This document shows positions 1 to 7,269 of a stretch of 7,316 nucleotides of DNA, in pieces (within the stretch, counting starts at the first letter, position 1; each line of letters opens with the position of its first letter). The notes beneath the pieces are model-generated. The model saw nothing but the letters and a program-made list of their open reading frames with translations, was not told the DNA's origin and made no database searches. This stretch comes from Pseudomonadota bacterium (GTDB lineage: Bacteria; Pseudomonadota; Alphaproteobacteria; Rhizobiales; Beijerinckiaceae). Location: contig JAGWRL010000226.1 in NCBI GenBank assembly GCA_028876585.1, forward strand, positions 1-7,316, read 5' to 3'. The position numbers were made by a program, and so were the translations under genes.

Positions 1-1572
1 AGCCAACAAAGGCGTGATTTGTTTGAAGATATACGAAAAACTCACACGAAGGTTGGTTTTGAGCACTACATGGCTACGGTAGTCACGTTAAGCCGTGGAA
101 CAAAACTAATTGGCACGGACGAACATCAACATGTCGAAGTGGTAGATGGTCAACAACGACTGACCACCTTAATTATTTTACTGAAAGCGATTGAGAAATC
201 TCTCAGTAAATCTGATCGCCGTGAAATCAAAATGGCTAGCGAGTTGGATGAGCTGCTGGTTAAGCCTGAGACGGATTCCTTACTTCTACTGCAAACCAAT
301 CACGATACTAGTCATCATTTTTCCAATTATCTGCGCTCTGGCGAGTATAAAGAACCAGACATCGCAACAACTCTAGCGGACCGGGAAATTTTACGGGCGA
401 TACGTGATTGCGAATCATTCGTTCTCGAATGGAAAGCCAATTCTTCTCTAGTAGATCTACTTGCATTGTTGAAAAATCGACTGGCGTTTGTGGTTCACGA
501 AATTGAGAGTGAAAGCACCGCATACAGCACGTTTGAGGTCCTAAACAGTCGCGGCTTGGATGTCTCCTACCTTGACCGTTTAAAAAGCGGCCTTATGGGT
601 ACGGCCTTTGAGCTAAATATTGATATGAAAGAGGAATTAATCAAAGAAATGCACCGCCTTTGGGCCGATATATATAGATGTATTGGGCTCCGCCAAGGCA
701 TGGATACAGAAGCACTCCGGTTCGCGGCAACATTGTGGACAACAAAGAGCCCGAGTAAACCGCTTGGCGAGAAAGAAGGCGTTGACGTCCTAAAGTCCGG
801 AGCAAATACGGCACCTACAATCCGGAAAATTGGCAAATGGATTCTCGACGTGACCCACGCGTGTGATGCACTAAAAGGAAACCGCCGCCTAAATGCCGTG
901 TCCAGAATTGGGCAGGCCCGCCTAGTCGCTGCCGCCGTAAATCTTCGTAACGATTTCGCTCAGAACGAACGCGATAGGATTCTGAGATCCTGGGAGAACG
1001 TCACGTTTAGAATTTACGGAATGTATGCAAAGGACGCCAGAACGCGCGTCGGAGACTACGTTAGACTTGCTTGGCAGATTGTCAACGAGAAGCTTTCGGC
1101 AAAGAAGATAGTCGAGGAGCTAAAAAATATTGGCGCGGAATTCACAATCGACGGTGCCGTTGATGAGTTACGTAGCACAGATTGTTATTCAGACTGGGCG
1201 GAAGAATTAAGATATATGTTTTTCCGTTACGAGGAATATCTCGCTAAAAATCAAGGTCAAAAATTTCAGAATGAACAGTGGGCTCGAATTTGGGAGTCTA
1301 GCGCCGCAGATTCTATAGAGCACATATGGCCACAGAGCAAAGCGCCGGAGTCACAAGTTCACAGGCTAGGAAATCTCGTATTATTGCCTCCAAAGCTCAA
1401 CTCCAAATTGCAAGCGAAAGATGCTGAGAAAAAGGGAGATGAATATAATAAGACCGGCCTTCTTATTGCTCAGCAAGTCGCGTCTAAACTTGGACAACGT
1501 TGGAACAAAGAGGCTGTCGAAGCTCGGGAAAACGCTCTGTTGGAGTGGGCAGCCCTTGAATGGGATGACTAG
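1..1572 (+). CDS. DUF262/DUF1524 (GmrSD-family) nuclease-like protein, 5' end cut by window edge
   Basis: Proteins of this family combine an N-terminal DUF262 (ParB/Srx-like nucleotide-binding) domain with a C-terminal DUF1524 His-Me/HNH-like nuclease domain; GmrSD is a modification-dependent type IV restriction enzyme, and relatives include SspE and BrxU. Counting from the first codon of the window (523 residues visible), DUF262 is marked by DGQQRLTT at 49-56 and FEVLNSRG at 178-185. DUF1524 is marked by EHIWPQ at 440-445 (catalytic-type His441), HRLGNLVLLP at 454-463 and N467-S468. The frame is open to base 1 and begins inside the DUF262 N-terminus (QQRRDLFEDI), so the true start and the usual QR-x-Y-x-W motif lie to the left; the TTG at 19 is not a credible start. 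The stop is TAG at 1570. Codon use is A+T-rich, unlike the genes to the right, which suggests horizontal transfer. The substrate (modified DNA, phage or other) cannot be read from sequence. Partner defence genes may lie off the left edge. Confidence 0.9.
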   Translation, partial: SQQRRDLFEDIRKTHTKVGFEHYMATVVTLSRGTKLIGTDEHQHVEVVDGQQRLTTLIILLKAIEKSLSKSDRREIKMASELDELLVKPETDSLLLLQTNHDTSHHFSNYLRSGEYKEPDIATTLADREILRAIRDCESFVLEWKANSSLVDLLALLKNRLAFVVHEIESESTAYSTFEVLNSRGLDVSYLDRLKSGLMGTAFELNIDMKEELIKEMHRLWADIYRCIGLRQGMDTEALRFAATLWTTKSPSKPLGEKEGVDVLKSGANTAPTIRKIGKWILDVTHACDALKGNRRLNAVSRIGQARLVAAAVNLRNDFAQNERDRILRSWENVTFRIYGMYAKDARTRVGDYVRLAWQIVNEKLSAKKIVEELKNIGAEFTIDGAVDELRSTDCYSDWAEELRYMFFRYEEYLAKNQGQKFQNEQWARIWESSAADSIEHIWPQSKAPESQVHRLGNLVLLPPKLNSKLQAKDAEKKGDEYNKTGLLIAQQVASKLGQRWNKEAVEARENALLEWAALEWDD

Positions 1573-1959
1573 TTTTTTTCCGGTCTGTCCACGGCAGCCC
1601 AATCCAATGCGCTCTCGCAAAAGTCCCACATTTTCGCGCATAAAGCCCGTCGTCGGAATTCCTGAACTTTGAATCAGCGCCGAAGTCCGCAACAAGTCAA
1701 ACTCACATATCACCGTCGCTCTCCCGAACAGCAAGCGCGCCTGAAGGCGTTCCCTCCCCCGCGCTCAAAAGCCGCAGGCTGGCTTCTTGCAACTCGCAAC
1801 CCGCGGCGTCTCGTGTCCGTCATTTGACGCCGGCGCCAGGTTGCGGTTGACCCGACGCAGACCGCGTTCCAGTCGCCGGGCGGATCGTCGCCGCGCCGGG
1901 GCTTCCGTTGAACCTTGCGGCGGCCTAGAACACAAAAGTTGCCAGCCAAGGAGGCCCTC
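1573..1959. other. Non-coding transition between the accessory nuclease gene and edd
   Basis: This 387-base stretch has no convincing gene. It opens with seven T residues directly after the nuclease stop codon (1573-1579), but no strong hairpin precedes them. Up to about 1720 the composition resembles the nuclease gene; beyond that it becomes GC-rich like edd. Small dyads are present, for example TTGC/GCAA at 1787-1790 and 1796-1799. I found no confident sigma-70 promoter for edd, although edd transcription should begin somewhere in the right half. The short open frames crossing it show no recognisable protein motif and no good ribosome-binding site. Confidence 0.6.
1948..1954 (+). promoter_or_regulatory. 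Strong Shine-Dalgarno site of edd
   Basis: AAGGAGG lies five bases before the ATG at 1960. It fixes the edd start at this ATG rather than at the in-frame TTG at 1915, and gives a protein of the normal family length. Confidence 0.85.
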
Positions 1960-3780
1960 ATGCCGATCCAAGCCCGCGTGGGTGAAGTCACCGAGCGCCT
2001 CGTCGCCCGCTCGCGCGCGACGCGCGCCGCCTATCTGGCGCGCATCGACAAGGCCGCCTCGCAGGGGGTGGCGCGCAAAAAGCTCGGCTGCGCCAATTTC
2101 GCCCACGGCTTCGCCGCCTGCGCCCCCGGCGACAAGGCGGCGCTGAAGGAGGGCGAGGCGCCGAATCTGGCCATCGTCACCGCCTATAACGACATGCTGT
2201 CGGCGCATCAGCCCTATGAACGCTTCCCCGACATCATTAAGGCGGCCGCGCGCGCGTCGGGCGCGACGGCGCAGGTCGCCGGCGGCGTGCCCGCCATGTG
2301 CGACGGCGTCACCCAGGGCGAGGCCGGCATGGAGTTGAGCCTGTTCTCGCGCGACGTCATCGCGCTTTCGACCGCGATCGCCCTCTCGCACCAGATGTTC
2401 GACGCGGCGGTCTATCTCGGCGTCTGCGACAAGATCGTGCCGGGGCTGCTCATCGGCGCGTTGTCCTTCGGCCATCTGCCGGCTTTGTTCATTCCGGCCG
2501 GGCCGATGCCCTCGGGCCTCAGCAACGACGAGAAATCAAAAATTCGCCAGCTCTACGCCGAGGGCAAGGCGACGCGGGCGGAAATGCTCGAAGGCGAGGC
2601 CAAGGCCTATCACGGCCCCGGCACCTGCACCTTCTACGGCACCGCCAACACCAACCAGATGCTGATGGAGATCATGGGGCTGCATCTGCCCGGCGCCTCG
2701 TTCGTCAATCCCAACACGCCGCTGCGCGACGCGCTGACGGAACTGGGCGCCAAGCGGGCGCTGGAATTGACCGCGCGCGGCAACCGCTTCACCCCGATCG
2801 GCCATGTCATCGACGAGCGCGCCGTGGTCAACGGCGTGGTCGGGCTGCATGCGACGGGCGGCTCCACCAACCTGACCATCCATCTGATCGCGATGGCGGC
2901 GGCGGCCGGCATCCGCCTCACCTGGGACGATTTCGCCGATCTGGCCGAGGTGACGCCGCTGCTGTCGCGGGTCTATCCCAACGGCAAGGCCGACGTGAAC
3001 CATTTCCAGGCCGCCGGCGGCATGGGCGTATTGATCCGCGAACTGATCGGCGCCGGCCTGCTGCACGGCGACGCGCGCACGGTCTGGGGCGAGGGTCTGG
3101 CCGATTACGTGGTCGAGCCGACATTGCACGCCGACGGCTCGGTGGCCTGGCGGCCGGCGGCGGAAGCGAGCGGCGACGAGACGGTTTTGCGCCCCGCCGC
3201 CAACCCGTTCCAGTCCACCGGCGGCCTGCGCGTGCTCGAAGGCCCGCTCGGCCGCGCCGTCATCAAGACCAGCGCGGTCGCCGCCGAGCGCCACGTGATC
3301 GAGGCGCCGGCGCGGGTGTTCCACACCCAGGAGGACCTGCACGTCGCCTTCCGGGCCGGCGAACTCAACCGCGACGTCGTGCTGGTGGTGCGGTTCCAGG
3401 GGCCGAAGGCGAACGGCATGCCGGAACTGCACAAGCTGATGCCGCCGATTGGCGTGTTGCAGGATCGCGGCTTCAAGGTCGCGCTGATCACCGACGGGCG
3501 GCTGTCGGGCGCCTCGGGCAAGGCCCCGGCGGCGCTGCATGTGACGCCGGAGGCGGCCAACGGCGGCGCGATCGGCAAAATCCGCGACGGCGACGTGATC
3601 CGGCTCGACGCCGTCAACGGCCGGCTCGAAGTGCTGGTGGACGCCGCCGAATTCGCCGCCCGCGCACCGGCCGAATGCGACCTGAGCCGCGCCCATGTCG
3701 GGATCGGGCGCGAATTGTTCGGCGCCTTTCGCGGCCAGGTCGGGCGCGCCGATCAGGGCGCGTCGATCTTCGCGGCCTAA
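1960..3780 (+). CDS. edd: 6-phosphogluconate dehydratase (EC 4.2.1.12)
   Basis: Edd dehydrates 6-phosphogluconate to 2-keto-3-deoxy-6-phosphogluconate (KDPG), the committed step of the cytoplasmic Entner-Doudoroff pathway. The 606-residue product matches the family length (about 603 in E. coli) and belongs to the IlvD/Edd [4Fe-4S] dehydratases. Cysteines typical of the cluster site are seen at Cys114 (in MCDGVTQG), Cys156 (in GVCDKIVPG) and Cys223 (in [13 protein letters not shown]). Other Edd signatures are [47 protein letters not shown] and [10 protein letters not shown] at 512-521; together these favour Edd over dihydroxyacid dehydratase IlvD. The ATG start has a strong Shine-Dalgarno site. 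No eda, zwf or pgl lies beside it, so the rest of the pathway must be encoded elsewhere. Its TAA stop (3778-3780) overlaps the stop codon of the convergent aceE-type gene. The gene looks intact, and its composition agrees with the host background. I see no operator for a known sugar regulator upstream. Confidence 0.96.
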   Translation: MPIQARVGEVTERLVARSRATRAAYLARIDKAASQGVARKKLGCANFAHGFAACAPGDKAALKEGEAPNLAIVTAYNDMLSAHQPYERFPDIIKAAARASGATAQVAGGVPAMCDGVTQGEAGMELSLFSRDVIALSTAIALSHQMFDAAVYLGVCDKIVPGLLIGALSFGHLPALFIPAGPMPSGLSNDEKSKIRQLYAEGKATRAEMLEGEAKAYHGPGTCTFYGTANTNQMLMEIMGLHLPGASFVNPNTPLRDALTELGAKRALELTARGNRFTPIGHVIDERAVVNGVVGLHATGGSTNLTIHLIAMAAAAGIRLTWDDFADLAEVTPLLSRVYPNGKADVNHFQAAGGMGVLIRELIGAGLLHGDARTVWGEGLADYVVEPTLHADGSVAWRPAAEASGDETVLRPAANPFQSTGGLRVLEGPLGRAVIKTSAVAAERHVIEAPARVFHTQEDLHVAFRAGELNRDVVLVVRFQGPKANGMPELHKLMPPIGVLQDRGFKVALITDGRLSGASGKAPAALHVTPEAANGGAIGKIRDGDVIRLDAVNGRLEVLVDAAEFAARAPAECDLSRAHVGIGRELFGAFRGQVGRADQGASIFAA

Positions 3781-6416
3781 CGCGTCCAGGGCGCGCCGGC
3801 CTCGGCGTCGAGGCCGTAGCGGGCAATAGCCTGCGCCGCGAGGTCGCGCGCGCCGAGCGCGACCAGCGCCGCCACGGCGATGTGCGGCGCGTCGACCTCG
3901 AAAAACCGTCGCAGCGCCGCGCGCGTGTCGCTGCGCCCGAACCCGTCGGTCCCGAGCGCGGTGAACGGCGCCTCGACATATTCGGCGATCATCTGCGGCA
4001 CGGCGCGGACATAGTCCGTGGCGGCGATGATCGGCGCGCCGCCGGCCAAGCAGGCCGCGACATGGCTGATCTGTGGCGGCGCCAGCGGATGCAGGCGATT
4101 GCCGCGCTCGATCGCGCGCGCCTCGCGGGCGAGTTCGGAGAAGCTGGTCGCGCTCCACACTTCCGAGCCGACGCCCCAATCCGCCTCCAGCAGCCGCGCC
4201 GCCTCCAGCGCCTGGAGCAGGATCGGCCCGGCGCCGAGCAGCCGCACGGACGCCGCGCCGCGCGCCTCGACGCGATGGAGGCCCTTGACGATATCGGCCG
4301 CCGCGCCGTCCGGCATCGAGGGCTGCGGGTAATTCTCATTGGCGACGGTGAGGTAATAGAATTCGTCGCGCCCCTCCTGCATCATCGCCCGCGCGCCGTG
4401 GTCGAGGAGGACCGCGACCTCGTAGGCGAAGGCGGGGTCATAGGCGCGGCAGTTGGGGACGGTGGCGGCGACGATATGGCTCGACCCGTCCTGATGTTGC
4501 AGCCCCTCGCCGCCGAGCGTGGTGCGCCCGGCGGTCGCGCCGATCAGGAAGCCGCGGGCGCGGCTGTCGGCGGCGGCCCAGATCAGATCGCCGACGCGCT
4601 GGAACCCGAACATCGAATAATAGATGTAGATCGGCAGCGTCGCGACATTGTGAACCGAATAGGAGGTCGCGGCGGCGACCCAGGACGAGATCGCCCCGGC
4701 TTCGGAAATGCCCTCCTCCAGCAATTGCCCGTCGCGCGCCTCGCGGTAATACAGCATCGAGCCGGCGTCCTCGGGCTCGTAGAGCTGGCCGACCGGGGAA
4801 TAGATGCCGATCTGGCGGAACAGATTGGCCATGCCGAAGGTGCGCGCCTCGTCGGCGACGATCGGCACGACGCGCGGGCCGAGCGTCTTGTCCTTGAGCA
4901 GGCCGCCCATCAGCCGCACGAGGGCCATCGTGGTCGACATTTCCTTGCCCGCCGCGCGCAGCGCGAATTCGGCGTAAGCCTCGAGCGCGGGGACGGCCAC
5001 CGCCGCCGACTGCCGCCGTCGCGCCGGCAGATAGCCGCCCAGCGCCTCGCGGCGCGACCGCAGATAGCGCAATTCCGGGCTGTTCTCGGCCGGACGGTAG
5101 AAATCGAGCCGCGCCACCGCCTCGTCGCTGAGCGGCAGCGCGAAACGGTCGCGGAACGCGCGCAGCGCCTCGACGTCGAGCTTCTTGGCCTGATGCGCCG
5201 TCATGCGCGATTCGCCCGCCCCGCCCATGCCAAAACCCTTCTTGGTCTTGGCGAGGATGACGGTCGGCCGGCCCTTCGTCGCCTTGGCCGCCGCAAAGGC
5301 GGCGTAGAGCTTGACGAAGTCGTGGCCGCCGCGCCGCAGGCCGTCGATCTCGCGGTCGCTCATGCCGGCGACCAGCGCGCGCACCTCCGGGTCCTCCTCG
5401 AAGAAATGCGCCAGATTGTAGCCGCCGTCGCGCGCGCCCAAAGTCTGATACTTGCCGTCGACGGTGGCGGCGAAACGGCGCAGCAGCGCGTGGTTCTTGT
5501 CGCGCGCGAAGATCGCGTCCCAATCCGAACTCCACAGCACCTTGACGACGTTCCAGCCGGCGCCGCGAAACACGCTCTCCAGTTCGGGAATGATCTGGCC
5601 GTTGCCGCGCACCGGCCCGTCGAGCCGTTGCAGATTGCAGTTGATGATGAAGGTCAGGTTGTCGAGGTTTTCGCGCGCGGCGAGCGACAGGCCGGCCAGC
5701 GATTCCGGCTCGTCCATCTCGCCATCGCCGAACACGCCCCAGACATGGCGCGCCTTCGTGTCGGCGAGGCCGCGGTCGCTGAGATAGCGCATGAACCGCG
5801 CCTGATGCACCGCCGTGATCGGGCCGATGCCCATCGAGCCGGTCGGAAACTGCCAAAAATCGGGCGCCAGCCAGGGATGCGGATAGGAACTCAGGCCCGG
5901 CCCGCCGATCTCCTGGCGGTAGCGCTTCAACTGATCCTCGCCGAGCCGGCCTTCGAGGAAAGCGCGCGCATAGACGCCGGGCGCGGAATGGGGCTGGAAG
6001 AACACGAGATCGCCGTCGCCGGCGCCGCTGTCGGCGCGGAAGAAATGGTTGAAGCCGGTCTCGAAGATCTCGGCCGCCGAGGCGAAGCTTGCGATATGGC
6101 CGCCCAATTCGCCATAGGCCTGATTGGCGCGCACGACCATGGCCAGCGCGTTCCAGCGGATGATCGTGCTGATGCGCTCCTCCAGCGCGAGATCGCCGGG
6201 AAAGGGCGCCTGCTTCTCCGGCGCGATGGTGTTGCGATAGGGGGAATAGGGCGCGTGGTCGGCGAACACGCCGAGTTCGCGCGCGCGCCGCTCCAGCGCC
6301 GACAGCATGAATTCCGCCCGCTCGCCGCCAGCGCTGCGAAACAGCGAATCGAGCGCGGCGAGCCAATCCCCGGTTTCATCGGGATCGCGATCCTGCACGG
6401 CCAGCTTTGTGGTCAA
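3777..6416 (-). CDS. aceE: Homodimeric-type pyruvate dehydrogenase E1 (AceE family; pyruvate or a related 2-oxoacid)
   Basis: The E1 component uses thiamine diphosphate (ThDP) to decarboxylate pyruvate and passes the acyl group to lipoyl-E2 in a cytoplasmic 2-oxoacid dehydrogenase complex. The 879-residue product aligns from end to end with E. coli AceE (887). The ThDP/Mg motif is GDGEMDE at 230-236 followed by [10 protein letters not shown], with D231 and N261 as the expected ligands. Active-site residues match E. coli with a constant shift of one: H107, H143, H408 (mobile loop, TAHQAKK), E572 (catalytic Glu, in ISEAGA) and H641 (in GEGLQH). The start is TTG at 6416, chosen because a GGGGGAG Shine-Dalgarno lies six bases upstream and because the DPDETGDWL segment then falls at the same distance from the N-terminus as in E. 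coli. An in-frame ATG farther upstream would overlap the lrp gene and add unrelated sequence. No E2 (aceF) or E3 (lpd) gene is adjacent. A divergent Lrp-type regulator starts 127 bases away. The substrate could be pyruvate or, as in MdeB, 2-oxobutyrate. Confidence 0.94.
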   Translation of the reverse strand: MTTKLAVQDRDPDETGDWLAALDSLFRSAGGERAEFMLSALERRARELGVFADHAPYSPYRNTIAPEKQAPFPGDLALEERISTIIRWNALAMVVRANQAYGELGGHIASFASAAEIFETGFNHFFRADSGAGDGDLVFFQPHSAPGVYARAFLEGRLGEDQLKRYRQEIGGPGLSSYPHPWLAPDFWQFPTGSMGIGPITAVHQARFMRYLSDRGLADTKARHVWGVFGDGEMDEPESLAGLSLAARENLDNLTFIINCNLQRLDGPVRGNGQIIPELESVFRGAGWNVVKVLWSSDWDAIFARDKNHALLRRFAATVDGKYQTLGARDGGYNLAHFFEEDPEVRALVAGMSDREIDGLRRGGHDFVKLYAAFAAAKATKGRPTVILAKTKKGFGMGGAGESRMTAHQAKKLDVEALRAFRDRFALPLSDEAVARLDFYRPAENSPELRYLRSRREALGGYLPARRRQSAAVAVPALEAYAEFALRAAGKEMSTTMALVRLMGGLLKDKTLGPRVVPIVADEARTFGMANLFRQIGIYSPVGQLYEPEDAGSMLYYREARDGQLLEEGISEAGAISSWVAAATSYSVHNVATLPIYIYYSMFGFQRVGDLIWAAADSRARGFLIGATAGRTTLGGEGLQHQDGSSHIVAATVPNCRAYDPAFAYEVAVLLDHGARAMMQEGRDEFYYLTVANENYPQPSMPDGAAADIVKGLHRVEARGAASVRLLGAGPILLQALEAARLLEADWGVGSEVWSATSFSELAREARAIERGNRLHPLAPPQISHVAACLAGGAPIIAATDYVRAVPQMIAEYVEAPFTALGTDGFGRSDTRAALRRFFEVDAPHIAVAALVALGARDLAAQAIARYGLDAEAGAPWTR

Positions 6417-6422
6417 TATCGG

Positions 6423-6441
6423 CTCCCCCGATGCGTCGGGG
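6423..6441 (-). promoter_or_regulatory. aceE ribosome-binding site inside a leader hairpin
   Basis: Read on the - strand, CCCCGA (6441-6436) and TCGGGG (6431-6426) form a perfect six-base-pair stem with a CGCA loop. The aceE Shine-Dalgarno GGGGGAG occupies 6429-6423, so four of its G residues lie in the stem. In mRNA this could partly hide the ribosome-binding site in front of the TTG start; alternatively the dyad is a protein operator. Pairing is seen in the sequence; the regulatory effect is inferred. Confidence 0.5.
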
Positions 6442-6473
6442 CGCAATCTAGCGCTTGACGCGCCGCAGGTGGC

Positions 6474-6491
6474 GCCGAAAAACGCTTTGGC
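6474..6491. promoter_or_regulatory. Candidate Lrp-type operator dyad
   Basis: An imperfect palindrome with arms GCC-x-AA and TT-x-GGC surrounds an A+T-containing centre (GCCGAAAAACGCTTTGGC). Lrp/AsnC sites are typically about 15-base A/T-centred imperfect dyads, and this one overlaps the candidate -35 element of lrp, as expected for autoregulation. It also lies upstream of aceE. No consensus for this particular regulator is known to me, so the assignment is tentative. Confidence 0.35.
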
Positions 6492-6514
6492 ATGGCGTCG
6501 TGACGGCGTAAACT
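6487..6514 (+). promoter_or_regulatory. Candidate sigma-70 promoter of the lrp-type gene
   Basis: TTGGCA at 6487-6492 (five of six matches to TTGACA) is followed after 16 bases by TAAACT at 6509-6514 (four of six matches to TATAAT). Transcription would start near 6521, leaving a leader of roughly 20-25 bases before the ATG at 6544. The spacing is one base under the optimum. It is the best promoter-like pair I see in the divergent region; I found no equally good pair for aceE. Confidence 0.45.
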
Positions 6515-6540
6515 GCCGCCAGTTCCTATCAAAACGGCAG
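6513..6540. repeat. Perfect inverted repeat CTGCCG-N16-CGGCAG flanking the lrp transcription start
   Basis: CTGCCG at 6513-6518 and CGGCAG at 6535-6540 are exact inverted copies with centres 22 bases apart, about two DNA turns. The pair brackets the predicted start of lrp transcription and ends four bases before the ATG. The layout suits a dimeric DNA-binding protein, possibly the regulator itself, but chance is possible in GC-rich DNA. Confidence 0.4.
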
Positions 6541-6543
6541 ATC

Positions 6544-7038
6544 ATGCTGAAAAAATCGTTCGACGCGATCGACATCCGCATCCTCGGGGAATTGCAGGAG
6601 GACGCCAGCCTCACCAATGTCGCGCTGGCCGAGCGCGTCGGCCTGTCGCCCTCGCCGTGTCTGGCCCGCGTGCGCGCGCTAGAGCAATCGGGCGTGATCG
6701 CGCGCCGCGTCGCTTTGCTCGATCCCGCCAAGCTCGGGCCGACGCTCAGCGTCTTCATCCAGGTGACGCTGGAAAAGCAGACCGAGGACCTGCTCGAAAT
6801 CTTCGAGCAGGCGATGGGCCGCTTTCCCGAGGTGATGGAATGTTATCTGATGACGGGGGATTCCGACTATCTGCTGCGCGTGGTGGTGCGCGACACGCGC
6901 GCGTTGCAGCATTTCATCATCGAGCGGCTGTCGAAGACGCGCGGCGTCGCCAACATCCGTTCGAGCTTCGCGCTCAAACAGGTGAAATACAAGACGACGC
7001 TGCCCGCGGAGGCGCTTGGTCGCGACGAGGAGGCGTGA
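6544..7038 (+). CDS. Lrp/AsnC-family transcriptional regulator
   Basis: Lrp/AsnC proteins are small DNA-binding regulators that sense amino acids or related metabolites and often control a divergently transcribed neighbour. The 164-residue product has the same length as E. coli Lrp. The N-terminal helix-turn-helix spans about residues 23-47 and carries the family segment LSPSPCLARVRALEQSGVI (34-52). A linker leads into the RAM (ligand-binding and oligomerisation) domain, where TGDSDYLL at 104-111 is the usual glycine-containing effector-site motif. The ATG at 6544 is chosen because the family begins at D-x-D-IL just after it (SFDAIDIRIL); the Shine-Dalgarno before it is weak. The gene starts 127 bases from the aceE-type gene, so control of that gene and of itself is the natural inference. 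It may be an activator like MdeR of Pseudomonas putida or BkdR, both Lrp-type proteins linked to 2-oxoacid dehydrogenase genes. The effector is not readable from sequence. Confidence 0.93.
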   Translation: MLKKSFDAIDIRILGELQEDASLTNVALAERVGLSPSPCLARVRALEQSGVIARRVALLDPAKLGPTLSVFIQVTLEKQTEDLLEIFEQAMGRFPEVMECYLMTGDSDYLLRVVVRDTRALQHFIIERLSKTRGVANIRSSFALKQVKYKTTLPAEALGRDEEA

Positions 7039-7062
7039 GCCGCCTTAAGCCGTCTTGGCGGC
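7039..7062 (+). terminator. Hairpin directly after the lrp stop codon, possible terminator
   Basis: GCCGCC at 7039-7044 pairs with GGCGGC at 7057-7062, and AAG (7047-7049) can pair with CTT (7054-7056) after a two-base bulge, leaving a CCGT loop. It begins at the base after the TGA. No T-run follows, so it is at best a weak intrinsic terminator or an mRNA 3'-end stabiliser. Confidence 0.4.
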
Positions 7063-7202
7063 GCGATTGTCGTCTTGCAGTGGTCGACGACGCTCGACGC
7101 CTGTGCGTGGTTTGGCGAACCTTCGCGCTTCAGGATGGTTGGGGTCGAGGACGCGGGCCATCCGGTCCGGCCGGGGCGGCGACGCCGTTCGCCGACCGTC
7201 AG

Positions 7203-7222
7203 CCCTCCCCGCCGCCGGAGGG
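7203..7222. repeat. Inverted repeat CCCTCC-N8-GGAGGG downstream of the tRNA
   Basis: Perfect six-base arms at 7203-7208 and 7217-7222 enclose an eight-base GC-only loop. On the - strand it lies about 48 bases past the 3' end of the tRNA and could help end that transcript, but no T-tract follows. The remainder of 7063-7269 holds no gene that I can recognise. Confidence 0.3.
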
Positions 7223-7269
7223 ATTGGAACCCATTGAGATGTCTTTAGAAAGCACTGAGATCTAAGGGC

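Noticed and set aside
1547..1579. Intrinsic terminator at the T7 run after the nuclease gene
   Set aside because: The T-run is real, but upstream pairing is limited to about three base pairs (CCC/GGG), too weak to call.
1381..1734. 117-residue - strand open frame crossing the end of the nuclease gene
   Set aside because: Mostly antisense to the DUF1524 coding region, no recognisable motif, and no supporting ribosome-binding site.
1848..1920. edd promoter from TTGACC (1848) or TTGAAC (around 1907)
   Set aside because: Neither has a credible -10 element at 16-18 bases, so no promoter is assigned.
2536..4179. Long - strand open frame opposite edd
   Set aside because: Same GC-driven effect: opposite a gene with clear family motifs throughout, with Arg/Ala/Gly-rich translation and no motifs of its own.
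2298..6458. A 4161-base open frame on the + strand (1386 residues) across edd and antisense to the E1 gene
   Set aside because: It is an alternative frame of edd and then lies exactly codon-on-codon opposite the E1 gene, where stops would require TTA, CTA or TCA codons in E1; these are rare in GC-rich DNA. The translation is low-complexity in Arg, Ala and Gly and has no recognisable domain.
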